A stretch of 64,000 nucleotides of DNA, taken from positions 1 to 64,000 of the forward strand of contig CALULJ010000002.1 in NCBI GenBank assembly GCA_944321445.1. Reading direction: 5' to 3'. Shown here one piece after another: positions 36,569 through 45,051 of the stretch; the stretch's first letter is position 1, and each line of letters starts with the position of its first letter. A model generated the notes under the pieces. The model was not told the DNA's origin and searched no databases. It worked only from the letters and a program-made list of their open reading frames with translations. Source of the stretch: an uncultured Collinsella sp. GTDB taxonomy: Bacteria; Actinomycetota; Coriobacteriia; Coriobacteriales; Coriobacteriaceae. A program made the position numbers and the translations under genes.

Positions 36569-37660
36569 ATGTACACCTTAGAAATCGACACCGCCCAACC
36601 CTACAAGGTGCATATCGGTACGCACCTGCTTGAGCAGGTCGGCGAGCTTACCCGCAGCGCCTGTGGCGGCAACCGCGCGGTGATCGTCACCGATACCAAT
36701 GTGGGGCCGCTCTACGCGCTCCCCGTCCGTGTGAGCCTGGAAGATGCCGGCTACACGGTAGACGTGTTCACCTTTGAGGCCGGCGAGGAGCACAAGCGCG
36801 CCGACACCTTCCTCGCCATTCTGGAATTCATGGCGACCCATGAGTTCACACGGTCCGACTGTGTCATCGCGTTAGGCGGCGGCGTCGTGGGCGATGTTGC
36901 GGGCTTCGCTGCGGCAACATATATGCGCGGGTGCAACTTTGTGCAGGTCCCCACGAGCCTTCTTGCCATGGTCGATTCGTCCGTGGGCGGCAAGACGGCC
37001 ATCGACCTGGAGGCGGGCAAGAACCTTGCGGGAGCGTTCTGGCAGCCCAAGGTCGTGATCGCTGATGTCGGATGCTTGGCGACGCTCGACCCCGCGCAGT
37101 TCGCTGATGGGTGCGGCGAGGTCATCAAGCATGCGGTAATCGCCGACGCTGAGCTCTTTGAGGAGCTTGAGCGCACGCCGCTCACGCTCGATCTGCTCAT
37201 GCACGACGTATCCCGCGTCGAGCTTCTTGTTGCGCGCAACATCGACATCAAGCGTGCCGTCGTGGTGTCCGATGAGCGGGAGGCGTCTGCACGCAAGCTT
37301 CTGAATTTCGGACACAGCATCGGCCACGCCGTCGAAGCGTGTGAGAACTACCGACTGGGCCATGGCACCTGCGTGGCCATCGGCATGGTGGCCATCGCGC
37401 GCGCGGCCGTCGATTACGATGCGTGCGACGCGTCGATTCCCGGGCGCATCGAGCGCCTCTGTCGCGCGCACGGACTGTCCACCGCCAGCACGTGCTCGGC
37501 GGACGATGCGTTCGCGGCGGCGCTTCACGATAAGAAGCGCGCTGGCGACACGATCGATTTGGTGATTCCCCGCGCCATCGGATCGTGTTCCATCGCCACC
37601 ACGGATCTTGCCACCTTTAAAACCATGATCGAAGTGGGCCTTGCCCCGGAAAGGCAGTGA
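36569..37660 (+). CDS. aroB: 3-dehydroquinate synthase (functional copy)
   Basis: Makes 3-dehydroquinate from DAHP with NAD and a divalent metal. The 363-residue protein has every family motif: EEHKRADT, ALGGGVVGDVAGFAAATYMRG, QVPTSLLAMVDSSVGGKTAID, the metal ligands in CGEVIKHAVI (Glu), LLNFGHSIGHAVEA (His) and LGHGTCVAIGM (His), and KKRAGDTIDLV. It is therefore the active copy, in contrast to the degenerate relative at 51499-52608. Spacing to tyrA is 20 bases, with a GTAGGAG ribosome site. Confidence 0.97.
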   Translation: MYTLEIDTAQPYKVHIGTHLLEQVGELTRSACGGNRAVIVTDTNVGPLYALPVRVSLEDAGYTVDVFTFEAGEEHKRADTFLAILEFMATHEFTRSDCVIALGGGVVGDVAGFAAATYMRGCNFVQVPTSLLAMVDSSVGGKTAIDLEAGKNLAGAFWQPKVVIADVGCLATLDPAQFADGCGEVIKHAVIADAELFEELERTPLTLDLLMHDVSRVELLVARNIDIKRAVVVSDEREASARKLLNFGHSIGHAVEACENYRLGHGTCVAIGMVAIARAAVDYDACDASIPGRIERLCRAHGLSTASTCSADDAFAAALHDKKRAGDTIDLVIPRAIGSCSIATTDLATFKTMIEVGLAPERQ

Positions 37661-37666
37661 TAGCTC

Positions 37667-38986
37667 ATGCTCGCACGAATCGAACCGCATCCGCTTTCAG
37701 GTAGCGTTCCCGCAATCGCCTCGAAGTCGATGGCGCACCGACTCATCATCGCCGCCGCCCTTTCCAGCGGCACCACCCACATCGTCTGCAACACATCCTG
37801 CGACGATATCGATGCGACCATTCGGTGCATGGCTGCCCTGGGTTCGCGCATCGTCACGGTCGAAGACGGCTACGAGGTCCATCCCGTTCCAAAAAGCATC
37901 GAGCTCGGAATCCTCAAGGCGTTCCAAGGCGTCACGCTTGACTGCGGTGAATCGGGCAGCACGATGCGCTTTATGCTGCCGGTTGTGTGCGCCCTGGGCG
38001 CAGATGCGAAGCTCACGGGCTCGAAGCGCTTGGCGGAACGGCCACTCGCTCCGCTCACCGAGCAACTGCTCGCTGCGGGCAGCACGGTTGAGTTCTCGGG
38101 GGAGTTCCCACTTACCGTCTCGGGGCGGTTGCGTCCGGGTCGGTTCGTGCTCCCCGGAAACGTGAGCTCTCAATTCATCTCCGGTCTTCTGCTCGCCTTC
38201 CCGCTTCTCCCCGGCACCTGCGAGATCGAGGTGCACGGCCGCATCGAAAGCAGACCCTACATCAACCTCACTGTCCAGGCGCTCAAGATGTTCGGGGTCG
38301 ATGTGGCCATCGATCGCTTCGTCGCACCTAACGGCGTGGATGAGATCACCCGCTTCACAACGAGCGGATCGGGCTATCGCTCTCCGGGCGAGGTGAAGGT
38401 CGAAGGCGACTGGTCGAACGCCGCGTTTTGGCTCTGTGCCGGCGCGCTGGGCACCGACCCCGTCAAAGTGACGGGAATCTCCCTGACCTCCGCCCAGGGT
38501 GACCGCAACGTGCTCGCCGCCCTGTCGCGCTTTGGCGCACGCACGAAGCGCGCGTCCGAGGCGGCTATCGTGCAGCCCGACAACCTCCATGCGTTCTCGA
38601 TGAGCGCCCAGGATATACCCGACCTCGTGCCGGTCATCTCGGCCGTTGCCGCCTGCTGCGAGGGCACGACGGTGATTCGCGACTGCGCGCGCCTGCGCAT
38701 CAAGGAATCCGACCGCTTAGCTACGACGGCGTCTGAGCTGAATGCCCTTGGAGCGATCGTATCGATCGATCACGACAGCCTCATCATCCACGGACAGTCG
38801 CAGCTCATGGGCGGTGAGGTCGACTCCCATAACGACCATCGCATCGCGATGATGGCGGCAATCGCCGCGGTTCGCTGCACCGGGCCGGTTCTCATCCACG
38901 GTGCCGAAGCCGTGAATAAATCCTACCCCGATTTCTTCGAGCACTATAAACAGCTCGGCGGTTGCGTCGAGCTCGGCGAGGAGTAG
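37667..38986 (+). CDS. aroA: 3-phosphoshikimate 1-carboxyvinyltransferase (EPSP synthase)
   Basis: Transfers enolpyruvyl from phosphoenolpyruvate to shikimate 3-phosphate. The 439-residue protein has KSMAHRLIIAAALSSG, the motif CGESGSTMRFMLPVV (variant of LGNAGTAMRPL, as in class II-type enzymes), LPGNVSSQFISGLLLAFPL, and RLRIKESDRLATTASELNALG. It ends with GGEVDSHNDHRIAMMAAIAAV and AVNKSYPDFFEHYKQLGG. The first-motif Gly is followed by Ser rather than Ala, a pattern known from glyphosate-tolerant class II enzymes; tolerance itself is not shown. Seven bases separate it from aroB. Confidence 0.97.
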   Translation: MLARIEPHPLSGSVPAIASKSMAHRLIIAAALSSGTTHIVCNTSCDDIDATIRCMAALGSRIVTVEDGYEVHPVPKSIELGILKAFQGVTLDCGESGSTMRFMLPVVCALGADAKLTGSKRLAERPLAPLTEQLLAAGSTVEFSGEFPLTVSGRLRPGRFVLPGNVSSQFISGLLLAFPLLPGTCEIEVHGRIESRPYINLTVQALKMFGVDVAIDRFVAPNGVDEITRFTTSGSGYRSPGEVKVEGDWSNAAFWLCAGALGTDPVKVTGISLTSAQGDRNVLAALSRFGARTKRASEAAIVQPDNLHAFSMSAQDIPDLVPVISAVAACCEGTTVIRDCARLRIKESDRLATTASELNALGAIVSIDHDSLIIHGQSQLMGGEVDSHNDHRIAMMAAIAAVRCTGPVLIHGAEAVNKSYPDFFEHYKQLGGCVELGEE

Positions 38987-38992
38987 GCGCCC

Positions 38993-40126
38993 ATGGCATC
39001 GACGTACGGAAACGCGATCAAGCTCTCGATTTTCGGTCAGTCGCATTCGGCGGCGATTGGCTGCGCCATCGACGGCCTTCCCGCGGGCATCGATATAGAC
39101 CTCGATGCCCTGCAAGACTTTATGGCACGCAGGGCCCCGGGCTCGGCGGACACGTCCACCCCGCGCAAGGAGGCCGATGCGGTCGAGATCCTTGCCGGCA
39201 TCACCGATGGCCACACCAACGGCGCGCCCATTGCCGCCGTAATCTGCAACACCAATACCCGCTCGGGTGATTACGCCGAGCTTAGGCGCGTTCCCCGACC
39301 GGGACACGCCGACTTCCCGGCGCGCGTAAAGTATGCCAATTGTCACGACGTCGCTGGTGGAGGCCATTTTTCCGGACGTCTCACCGCCCCGCTGTGCATT
39401 GCGGGCGGCATCGCGAAACAGGCGCTTTCGCAGCTCGGCGTGCATATCGTCGCCCACATCGCCGCCCTCGGTCCGCAGGGGGTCGTCGATGAGCGCCTGG
39501 ACCCCCTGACGTTCAGCCCGCAGCAGCGGACAGCGATTCTCGACCATTCGCTCCCGTGCATCAGCGAGCATGCGGCGAGGGAGATGCGCGAGGCAATCCT
39601 GGCTGCCCGGGCCGATGCCGACAGCATCGGCGGTGTAATCGAGTGCGCGGCGTACGGCATGCCGGCCGGCATCGGTGACCCCATGTTCGACGGCATCGAG
39701 AACCGCATCGCGCGCATCGCGTTCGGCATCCCTGCCGTGAAGGGCGTCGATTTCGGTGCTGGTTTCGCGGCGGCATACCTCACGGGCAGTGAGAATAACG
39801 ACTCCTATCGCATCGAGCACGGAGAGGTGCGTCCGCAGACCAACCATGCAGGCGGAATCTTAGGCGGCATCACGACCGGCATGCCCATCGTATGGCAAAT
39901 GGCCGTGAAACCCACGCCCTCCATCGGACGCGAGCAGCAAAGCGTCGACATGGATGCGGGCTCGGACGCAAGCCTCGTCGTGCGCGGAAGGCATGATCCC
40001 TGCATCGTGCCGCGTGCCGTTCCCGTGGCGGAAGCGGCCTGTGCTCTTGCACTCCTTGATGCGCTGCTGGAAGACGGGTATCCGCTCGGCGCTCGGGTCG
40101 ATATGGCTCAGCGCGCCTTGATGTAA
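38993..40126 (+). CDS. aroC: Chorismate synthase
   Basis: Converts EPSP to chorismate and needs reduced FMN. The 377-residue protein contains IFGQSHSAAIGCAIDGLPAGI (motif I), RRVPRPGHADFPARVKY, DVAGGGHFSGRLTAPLC, GIENRIARIAFGIPAVKGVDFGAGF, and NHAGGILGGITTGMPIVWQMAVKPTPSI near the C terminus. All the His and Arg positions of the active site appear present. The length is typical. It is the fifth gene of the aro operon, six bases after aroA. Confidence 0.98.
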   Translation: MASTYGNAIKLSIFGQSHSAAIGCAIDGLPAGIDIDLDALQDFMARRAPGSADTSTPRKEADAVEILAGITDGHTNGAPIAAVICNTNTRSGDYAELRRVPRPGHADFPARVKYANCHDVAGGGHFSGRLTAPLCIAGGIAKQALSQLGVHIVAHIAALGPQGVVDERLDPLTFSPQQRTAILDHSLPCISEHAAREMREAILAARADADSIGGVIECAAYGMPAGIGDPMFDGIENRIARIAFGIPAVKGVDFGAGFAAAYLTGSENNDSYRIEHGEVRPQTNHAGGILGGITTGMPIVWQMAVKPTPSIGREQQSVDMDAGSDASLVVRGRHDPCIVPRAVPVAEAACALALLDALLEDGYPLGARVDMAQRALM

Positions 40127-40144
40127 CGTGTAAGGAGGTCTCCC

Positions 40145-41290
40145 ATGGAACTCGACGAGGCGCGTGCGCGCATCGACGCCATCGATGACGGCATACTCGA
40201 GCTGTTCTGCGAACGGATGGGCCTGGCTGAAGACATCGCCTGCGCCAAGCGGGCGGCGGGAGTCTCCGCCTACGACCCTGCGCGCGAGCGCGATAAGCTC
40301 TTTCGCGCCGCCCATGCGGTGCCCCAGGACCTGCGCCCCCAGGCTTCAAGCCTACTTTCGCTTCTTATGAGCATGAACAAGGCGCGGCAGCAGGCCGTTT
40401 TTCATCGCGACGACCCCCAAGCCCGCTCTGCGCTCGCGCGGGCATCGCTCGGTGCCGTCGACGAGCCCTTCCCTGCCGTCGCCACCGTAGCGTGCCAGGG
40501 CGTTGAGGGTGCCTACAGCCAAATCGCCGCATGCAAGCTCTTCGCGACGCCCGCCATCTCGTTTTTCGGCACGTTCGAAGGCGTCTTTCGGGCGGTGCGC
40601 GACGGACTGTGCGAATACGGTGTCGTACCCATCGAGAACTCCACGGCAGGCTCGGTGAACGCCGTCTACGACCTGCTGGCTGAATTCCGCTTTTCCATCG
40701 TGCGGTCGCTTCGCCTGAAAATCGACCATCAGCTGCTTGCGCGCCCCGGGGTCGATATCTCGCAGATCACCGAGGTGTTTTCGCACGAGCAGGCGATCGC
40801 GCAATGCTCTGAGGAACTTGATCGCTTGGGTGTGCGCGTCCATGTGTGCAAGAACACGGCGAAGGCGGCGGAAGCCGTCGCCCAAAGCCCACGCACTGAT
40901 ATCGCCGCCCTTTCCTCGCGCGACTGCGCCGAGCTCTATGGGCTCAACGTGCTGGCGTCCGATGTCCAGAATAGTGATAACAACTACACGCGTTTCGTCG
41001 TGATATCGGCGGTGCCCAAGATCTTCCCGGGCGCCACGCGCACCTCGCTCATGATGACGCTCCCCCATACCCCAGGCTCCCTCTATCGTGTGCTTGAGCG
41101 GTTCTATGCACTCGATGTGAACATGGTGAAGCTCGAGAGCCGTCCTATAGCAGGGCGCGACTTCGAGTTCATGTTCTACTTCGACCTCGACTGCCCTGTG
41201 GGAAGTCCTGCCTTGACAGAACTTCTCGACTCACTAGACGACATCTGCGACCGGGTCACCTACATCGGATCGTATACGGAGGTGCTGTGA
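40145..41290 (+). CDS. pheA: Bifunctional chorismate mutase / prephenate dehydratase
   Basis: Forms phenylpyruvate from chorismate. The 381-residue protein has an N-terminal AroQ-type chorismate mutase (residues ~1-85: DEARARIDAIDDGILELFCERMGLAEDIACAKR). The dehydratase domain carries VACQGVEGAYSQIAACKLF, YGVVPIENSTAGSVNAVYDLL and NYTRFVVIS. A C-terminal ACT domain (TSLMMTLPHTPGSLYRVLERFYALDVNMVKLESRPI) is the usual site of phenylalanine feedback. A GTAAGGAGG site precedes the ATG at 40145. The stop overlaps the following ATG by one base. Confidence 0.96.
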   Translation: MELDEARARIDAIDDGILELFCERMGLAEDIACAKRAAGVSAYDPARERDKLFRAAHAVPQDLRPQASSLLSLLMSMNKARQQAVFHRDDPQARSALARASLGAVDEPFPAVATVACQGVEGAYSQIAACKLFATPAISFFGTFEGVFRAVRDGLCEYGVVPIENSTAGSVNAVYDLLAEFRFSIVRSLRLKIDHQLLARPGVDISQITEVFSHEQAIAQCSEELDRLGVRVHVCKNTAKAAEAVAQSPRTDIAALSSRDCAELYGLNVLASDVQNSDNNYTRFVVISAVPKIFPGATRTSLMMTLPHTPGSLYRVLERFYALDVNMVKLESRPIAGRDFEFMFYFDLDCPVGSPALTELLDSLDDICDRVTYIGSYTEVL

Positions 41291-42534
41291 TGGAGCGACC
41301 CTACGGCGTGCTGGGAAGAAAGCTTGGACACAGCTATACGCCTGCGATCTACCGCGCCCTGGCGGGTTTGCGCTATGAGCGCTTCGAGGTGGAGCCCGAG
41401 GATCTTGAATCGTTCATTCGAGGCGATGCATGGGAGGGCGTGAACGTGACCATTCCGTACAAGCGCGCGGTCATCCCCTACCTCGATGAACTCAGCGATA
41501 TCGCCGCCAAGCTCGGAAACGTCAATACCATCACGCGCCTGCCAGATGGGCGCCTGCGCGGTGACAACACCGACTACTTCGGGTTTTCGACCCTGGTTGA
41601 CCGCACGGGCATCGACGTTTCGGGCAGAACGGTTCTCGTCCTGGGCGGATCGGGCGGAGCCGGCTCCACGGCGATGCAGGTGCTGCGCGACCGAGGTGCG
41701 CGCCCGGTGGCCGTGGGGCGTAGCGGTGTGGTCACCTACGACAATCTGGACGCCTATGCTCACGCGGCGGTCATCGTGAACTGTACGCCCGTGGGCATGT
41801 ACCCCCAATGTCCGGATGCGCCGTGCACTCTTGAGGGCTTTGACGCGCTCGAAGCCGTGATTGACATCGTGTACAACCCCGCGCGAACCGGCATCATGCT
41901 CGAGGCCGAACGGCGCGGCATACCCGCAGTAGGCGGCCTGCTCATGCTGGTCGCGCAAGCCGCGCAGGCAGTTGAGCGCTACACGGGAGCGCCTGTGGAC
42001 AGACAACAGATCGCAGACGTCACCGATGCCCTTTCGGCAACAGAGCAGAACATCGCGCTCATCGGCATGCCCGGAAGCGGGAAAACGCGCGTTGGGCAGC
42101 GCCTCGCCGCGTTGCTGGGACGCGAACACATCGATGCCGACGTCTTTTTCCAGCAGCGCTACGGCATCGGATGCGCCGATTTCATCGAACGCGAGGGCGA
42201 GGCGAGCTTCCGTGAGGCAGAAACCGCATGCCTCCGGCAACTGGGGTCGCGCTCCAATCTCATCATCTCCTGTGGTGGTGGCGTCGTCACCCGGCCGGAG
42301 AACTATAAGCTCCTGCACCAGAACAGCCGTATCGTCATGCTCGATCGTCCGTTGGCGGAGCTTTCGTCCAAGGGGCGCCCTATCTCGGCGCGAGACGGCG
42401 TCGAGCGCCTGGCTCAGCAGCGCATGGCAACCTATCTTGCATGGGCCGACACGGTTGTGGCTTCCCGGTCGTGTGCAGAGCAGACAGCGCGCGCCGTGCG
42501 CTCGCTTCTTCCCACAATGCTTCCCCACAGGTAA
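41290..42534 (+). CDS. aroE/aroK: Shikimate dehydrogenase-shikimate kinase fusion
   Basis: A 414-residue fusion of two consecutive pathway steps. Residues ~1-245 are AroE: GRKLGHSYTPAIYRAL (a variant of the HSxSP motif), the catalytic Lys in VTIPYKRAVIPYL, Asp in RGDNTDYFGF, the nucleotide loop LVLGGSGGAGSTAM, and NCTPVGMYP. Residues ~255-414 are AroK: Walker A GMPGSGKTRVG, IDADVFF, SFREAE, CGGGVVTRPEN and the lid Arg in KGRPIS. The key residues of both halves are in place, so both activities are likely. The ATG at 41290 (GGAGG seven bases before) is preferred to GTG at 41287. A second, free-standing AroK is encoded at 52605-53138. Confidence 0.95.
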   Translation: MERPYGVLGRKLGHSYTPAIYRALAGLRYERFEVEPEDLESFIRGDAWEGVNVTIPYKRAVIPYLDELSDIAAKLGNVNTITRLPDGRLRGDNTDYFGFSTLVDRTGIDVSGRTVLVLGGSGGAGSTAMQVLRDRGARPVAVGRSGVVTYDNLDAYAHAAVIVNCTPVGMYPQCPDAPCTLEGFDALEAVIDIVYNPARTGIMLEAERRGIPAVGGLLMLVAQAAQAVERYTGAPVDRQQIADVTDALSATEQNIALIGMPGSGKTRVGQRLAALLGREHIDADVFFQQRYGIGCADFIEREGEASFREAETACLRQLGSRSNLIISCGGGVVTRPENYKLLHQNSRIVMLDRPLAELSSKGRPISARDGVERLAQQRMATYLAWADTVVASRSCAEQTARAVRSLLPTMLPHR

Positions 42535-42549
42535 CGAAAGGTGGTTTTC

Positions 42550-42990
42550 ATGAAGGCGTTGGTCATCAACGGGCCTAATCTCAACATGCTCGGTGTGCGC
42601 GAGCCGGATATCTATGGCCGCAGCACCTACGACGATCTTGTTGCCCTGTGCAAGCGTGCCGGCAGCGACGAAGGGTTCGAGCTCGTCGACGTGTACCAAT
42701 CCAACCATGAGGGCGATCTGATCGATGCGATTCAGCGAGCTTTGGGGGCCTATGACGGCATCGTCATCAACCCGGCGGCCTACACGCACACGAGCGTGGG
42801 CATTCTCGATGCCGTCAAAGCCGTCGGTCTCCCCTGTGTGGAGGTCCATATCTCCGCAGTCGAGGAGCGCGAGGACTTCCGGCAGGTCTCCTATGTGCGC
42901 GCCGCCTGCATTGCGACCATCACCGGAGAGGGACTCGAGGGCTATGCGCATGCGCTGCGCCTGATCAAAGAGCATATCCAGAACCGGTAG
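42550..42990 (+). CDS. aroQ: 3-dehydroquinate dehydratase, type II
   Basis: Dehydrates 3-dehydroquinate to 3-dehydroshikimate, forming a dodecamer of flavodoxin-like subunits. The 146-residue product has VINGPNLNMLGVREPDIYG with the catalytic Tyr, YQSNHEGDLIDAIQRAL, GIVINPAAYTHTSVGILDAV, and VEVHISAVEEREDFRQVSYV with the active-site His. The ATG at 42550 is chosen from the conserved MKALVINGPN start; an in-frame codon three residues earlier is less fitting. It completes the shikimate pathway within this operon. Confidence 0.97.
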   Translation: MKALVINGPNLNMLGVREPDIYGRSTYDDLVALCKRAGSDEGFELVDVYQSNHEGDLIDAIQRALGAYDGIVINPAAYTHTSVGILDAVKAVGLPCVEVHISAVEEREDFRQVSYVRAACIATITGEGLEGYAHALRLIKEHIQNR

Positions 42991-43105
42991 GGCCTGATAT
43001 GTTCGCATCCGTCCCCTTACCCTGCAAAAGAACGCTCAACGCACCATATCCCGCTTCCGGCAGTAAGAGTATGCTAGATGCGGGATGTGCGTTTAGGGGA
43101 AGGCG

Positions 43106-45040
43106 TTGCGTACGGAAGCGTTGACAAGATTTCGCAGCAGGGGCACCACGTGGGCACACGAGACCTACGGCAAGGTCTCGGATGCGTTAACGTCGGGCTT
43201 GCTCTACACGGTGCTGTTCGCAACGATCGCTTGGCTGTTCGGCACGAGCCATGTGATGATCATCTCCCCTATCGTCGTCATCTTCCGTGGCAAGCGACGC
43301 AAGTACTTCTCGCTCGCGCTCATTCCGCGCATCATCGTCACGTTGCTCGTCCTCAACATATTGGCTTATATCGCTACGTTGCACGTTATCCTGTGTATCA
43401 TCCTGAACGCCATCGTTCCGTTCCTTTTGGTGATGGTTCAGGCGAGCCAGTTCGCCCCGAAGGCGTACTTCGGCTATGTGATGACCTTTGTGTTTTTGGA
43501 GCTCCGCCCGCTTGAGTTCGACGAGTTCCTCGTACAGCTCGCCGTCACCGCGTTCGCCGCATGCGTGCTGGGTATCGTATTGCTAATCATGCGTTGGCAA
43601 AACGGCGCGTCTCATGATCCTGAGGCCGAATTGGCCGATAGTCTGGAGACGCTCGCAACGGTACTCGACCGTCTGGCAGAGGGAGAACGCTCACGTGATT
43701 TAGCGCAAGAGGTCACGAAGCTTGAACGCGCCTTCGACCTCATGTGCTTCAACAGCCGCTCGCTCTTTCGCCGTCCCGACCGAGCTGGCCTGCGTTACTA
43801 CCTCTACGCCACACTGTTTCAGCGCGCGGTGTACCTGCTGAGCGATACCGCATGGCAGCAGGGAGACGAGAGCGATGTCGATGTATCCGCCCTGCATGAT
43901 ATCGCCACCATGATTCGTCAGGTTAAAGATGCCAGGACGCCTGAGGAGCATGCGGTGGTTCGCCGCTGCCTGCTCATGCTGCTCGATATGGTCGACTTGC
44001 CGGAAGGCCGCATCCGCATCTTTTTCAGAAGCCTTTTGCACATGCTTATGATCATCGTCTCCGGCGCGCCCGAGCGCAGGCGGCATCTCTCGTGGCGCTT
44101 CGAGCCCTTGCGCGACATCGTCGAAGGCTTTACGCGGGGAATAGATCCGGACACCTTTGAGTTTCGTTTCGCGATGCGCCTGTCGGTGGTGATGGTGACC
44201 ACATGCACGATCAGCTTGCTCTGGGGCGTCGATCATGCGTACTGGCTTCCTTTGAACGCCTTTTTGCTCCTAATGCCCAGCTACGAGGAAAGCTCACACC
44301 GCATGCGCACGCGACCGCTCGGAACGGCAATCGGGTGCGTCGTCGCCTACGTCGTGTCCCATGTGGTACGTGAACCCCTAGAGGTCTACGTCTTCTGCAT
44401 GATCATGATCACGCTCGTGTACTGCTGTGCGCCGGGCAGTTGGATACAGGCGATCTATTCCACGAGCTTCGCGCTGATGATGTGCTCGCTCACCATGCCC
44501 GAGACGACGGCCATGGCGCTGCGGATGTTTTTCGTCGCGCTTGCCGTCGTGATCGTGGTTGCCGTCAACCGCTGGGTCCTTCCGTCCAGAAAGGACCGCA
44601 TCTACCAGGCGAATCGTCGTCAGCTTTACGAGATCAACCGTACCTACTGGGGATTTGTGCTCGAAAGCATCGATCGCCATGTTGAGATTCGCCGCTCTGC
44701 CGACATGCTGTCAGATTTCCACCTCGTGTATGAAGAGGCATATGCCTACGCGCAGTCTCTTGACGATGAGAGGATGCGTGAGCATGAGCGCCGCTACCTG
44801 GTGCGGCTGTGGCATATGTTCGCAGAGGTGGAGCAGGTTGAATATCTGGTTCAGTCAGGCGAGCTTTCCGATGCCGACTTGGGAGTACTGAGGCGCATTG
44901 CAGAGCGATTGCACGACAAGGTGGTGCCCGCGCAAACGGGATGTCTCGCCATTGACCTCATCAACGACGTCGAGTCGATCGATTTGCGCTACGCGCTCAC
45001 CCATTACGTGGAAAACGGTCAGAGCATCGCGCTGCTGTGA
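43106..45040 (+). CDS. FUSC-family membrane protein (possible aromatic-acid exporter)
   Basis: A 644-residue integral membrane protein with the FUSC (fusaric acid resistance-like) architecture. One hydrophobic block lies at residues ~28-160 and a second at ~350-475, separated by a long helical cytoplasmic region, with a ~165-residue helical C-terminal region. Members of this superfamily include exporters of aromatic carboxylic acids. The location 115 bases after aroQ on the same strand makes an aromatic-acid overflow role plausible, but this is inference. The start is TTG at 43106 with AGGGGAAGG just before it. It ends 11 bases from the convergent recN. Confidence 0.8.
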   Translation: MRTEALTRFRSRGTTWAHETYGKVSDALTSGLLYTVLFATIAWLFGTSHVMIISPIVVIFRGKRRKYFSLALIPRIIVTLLVLNILAYIATLHVILCIILNAIVPFLLVMVQASQFAPKAYFGYVMTFVFLELRPLEFDEFLVQLAVTAFAACVLGIVLLIMRWQNGASHDPEAELADSLETLATVLDRLAEGERSRDLAQEVTKLERAFDLMCFNSRSLFRRPDRAGLRYYLYATLFQRAVYLLSDTAWQQGDESDVDVSALHDIATMIRQVKDARTPEEHAVVRRCLLMLLDMVDLPEGRIRIFFRSLLHMLMIIVSGAPERRRHLSWRFEPLRDIVEGFTRGIDPDTFEFRFAMRLSVVMVTTCTISLLWGVDHAYWLPLNAFLLLMPSYEESSHRMRTRPLGTAIGCVVAYVVSHVVREPLEVYVFCMIMITLVYCCAPGSWIQAIYSTSFALMMCSLTMPETTAMALRMFFVALAVVIVVAVNRWVLPSRKDRIYQANRRQLYEINRTYWGFVLESIDRHVEIRRSADMLSDFHLVYEEAYAYAQSLDDERMREHERRYLVRLWHMFAEVEQVEYLVQSGELSDADLGVLRRIAERLHDKVVPAQTGCLAIDLINDVESIDLRYALTHYVENGQSIALL

Positions 45041-45051
45041 TGAAGCTCGGC

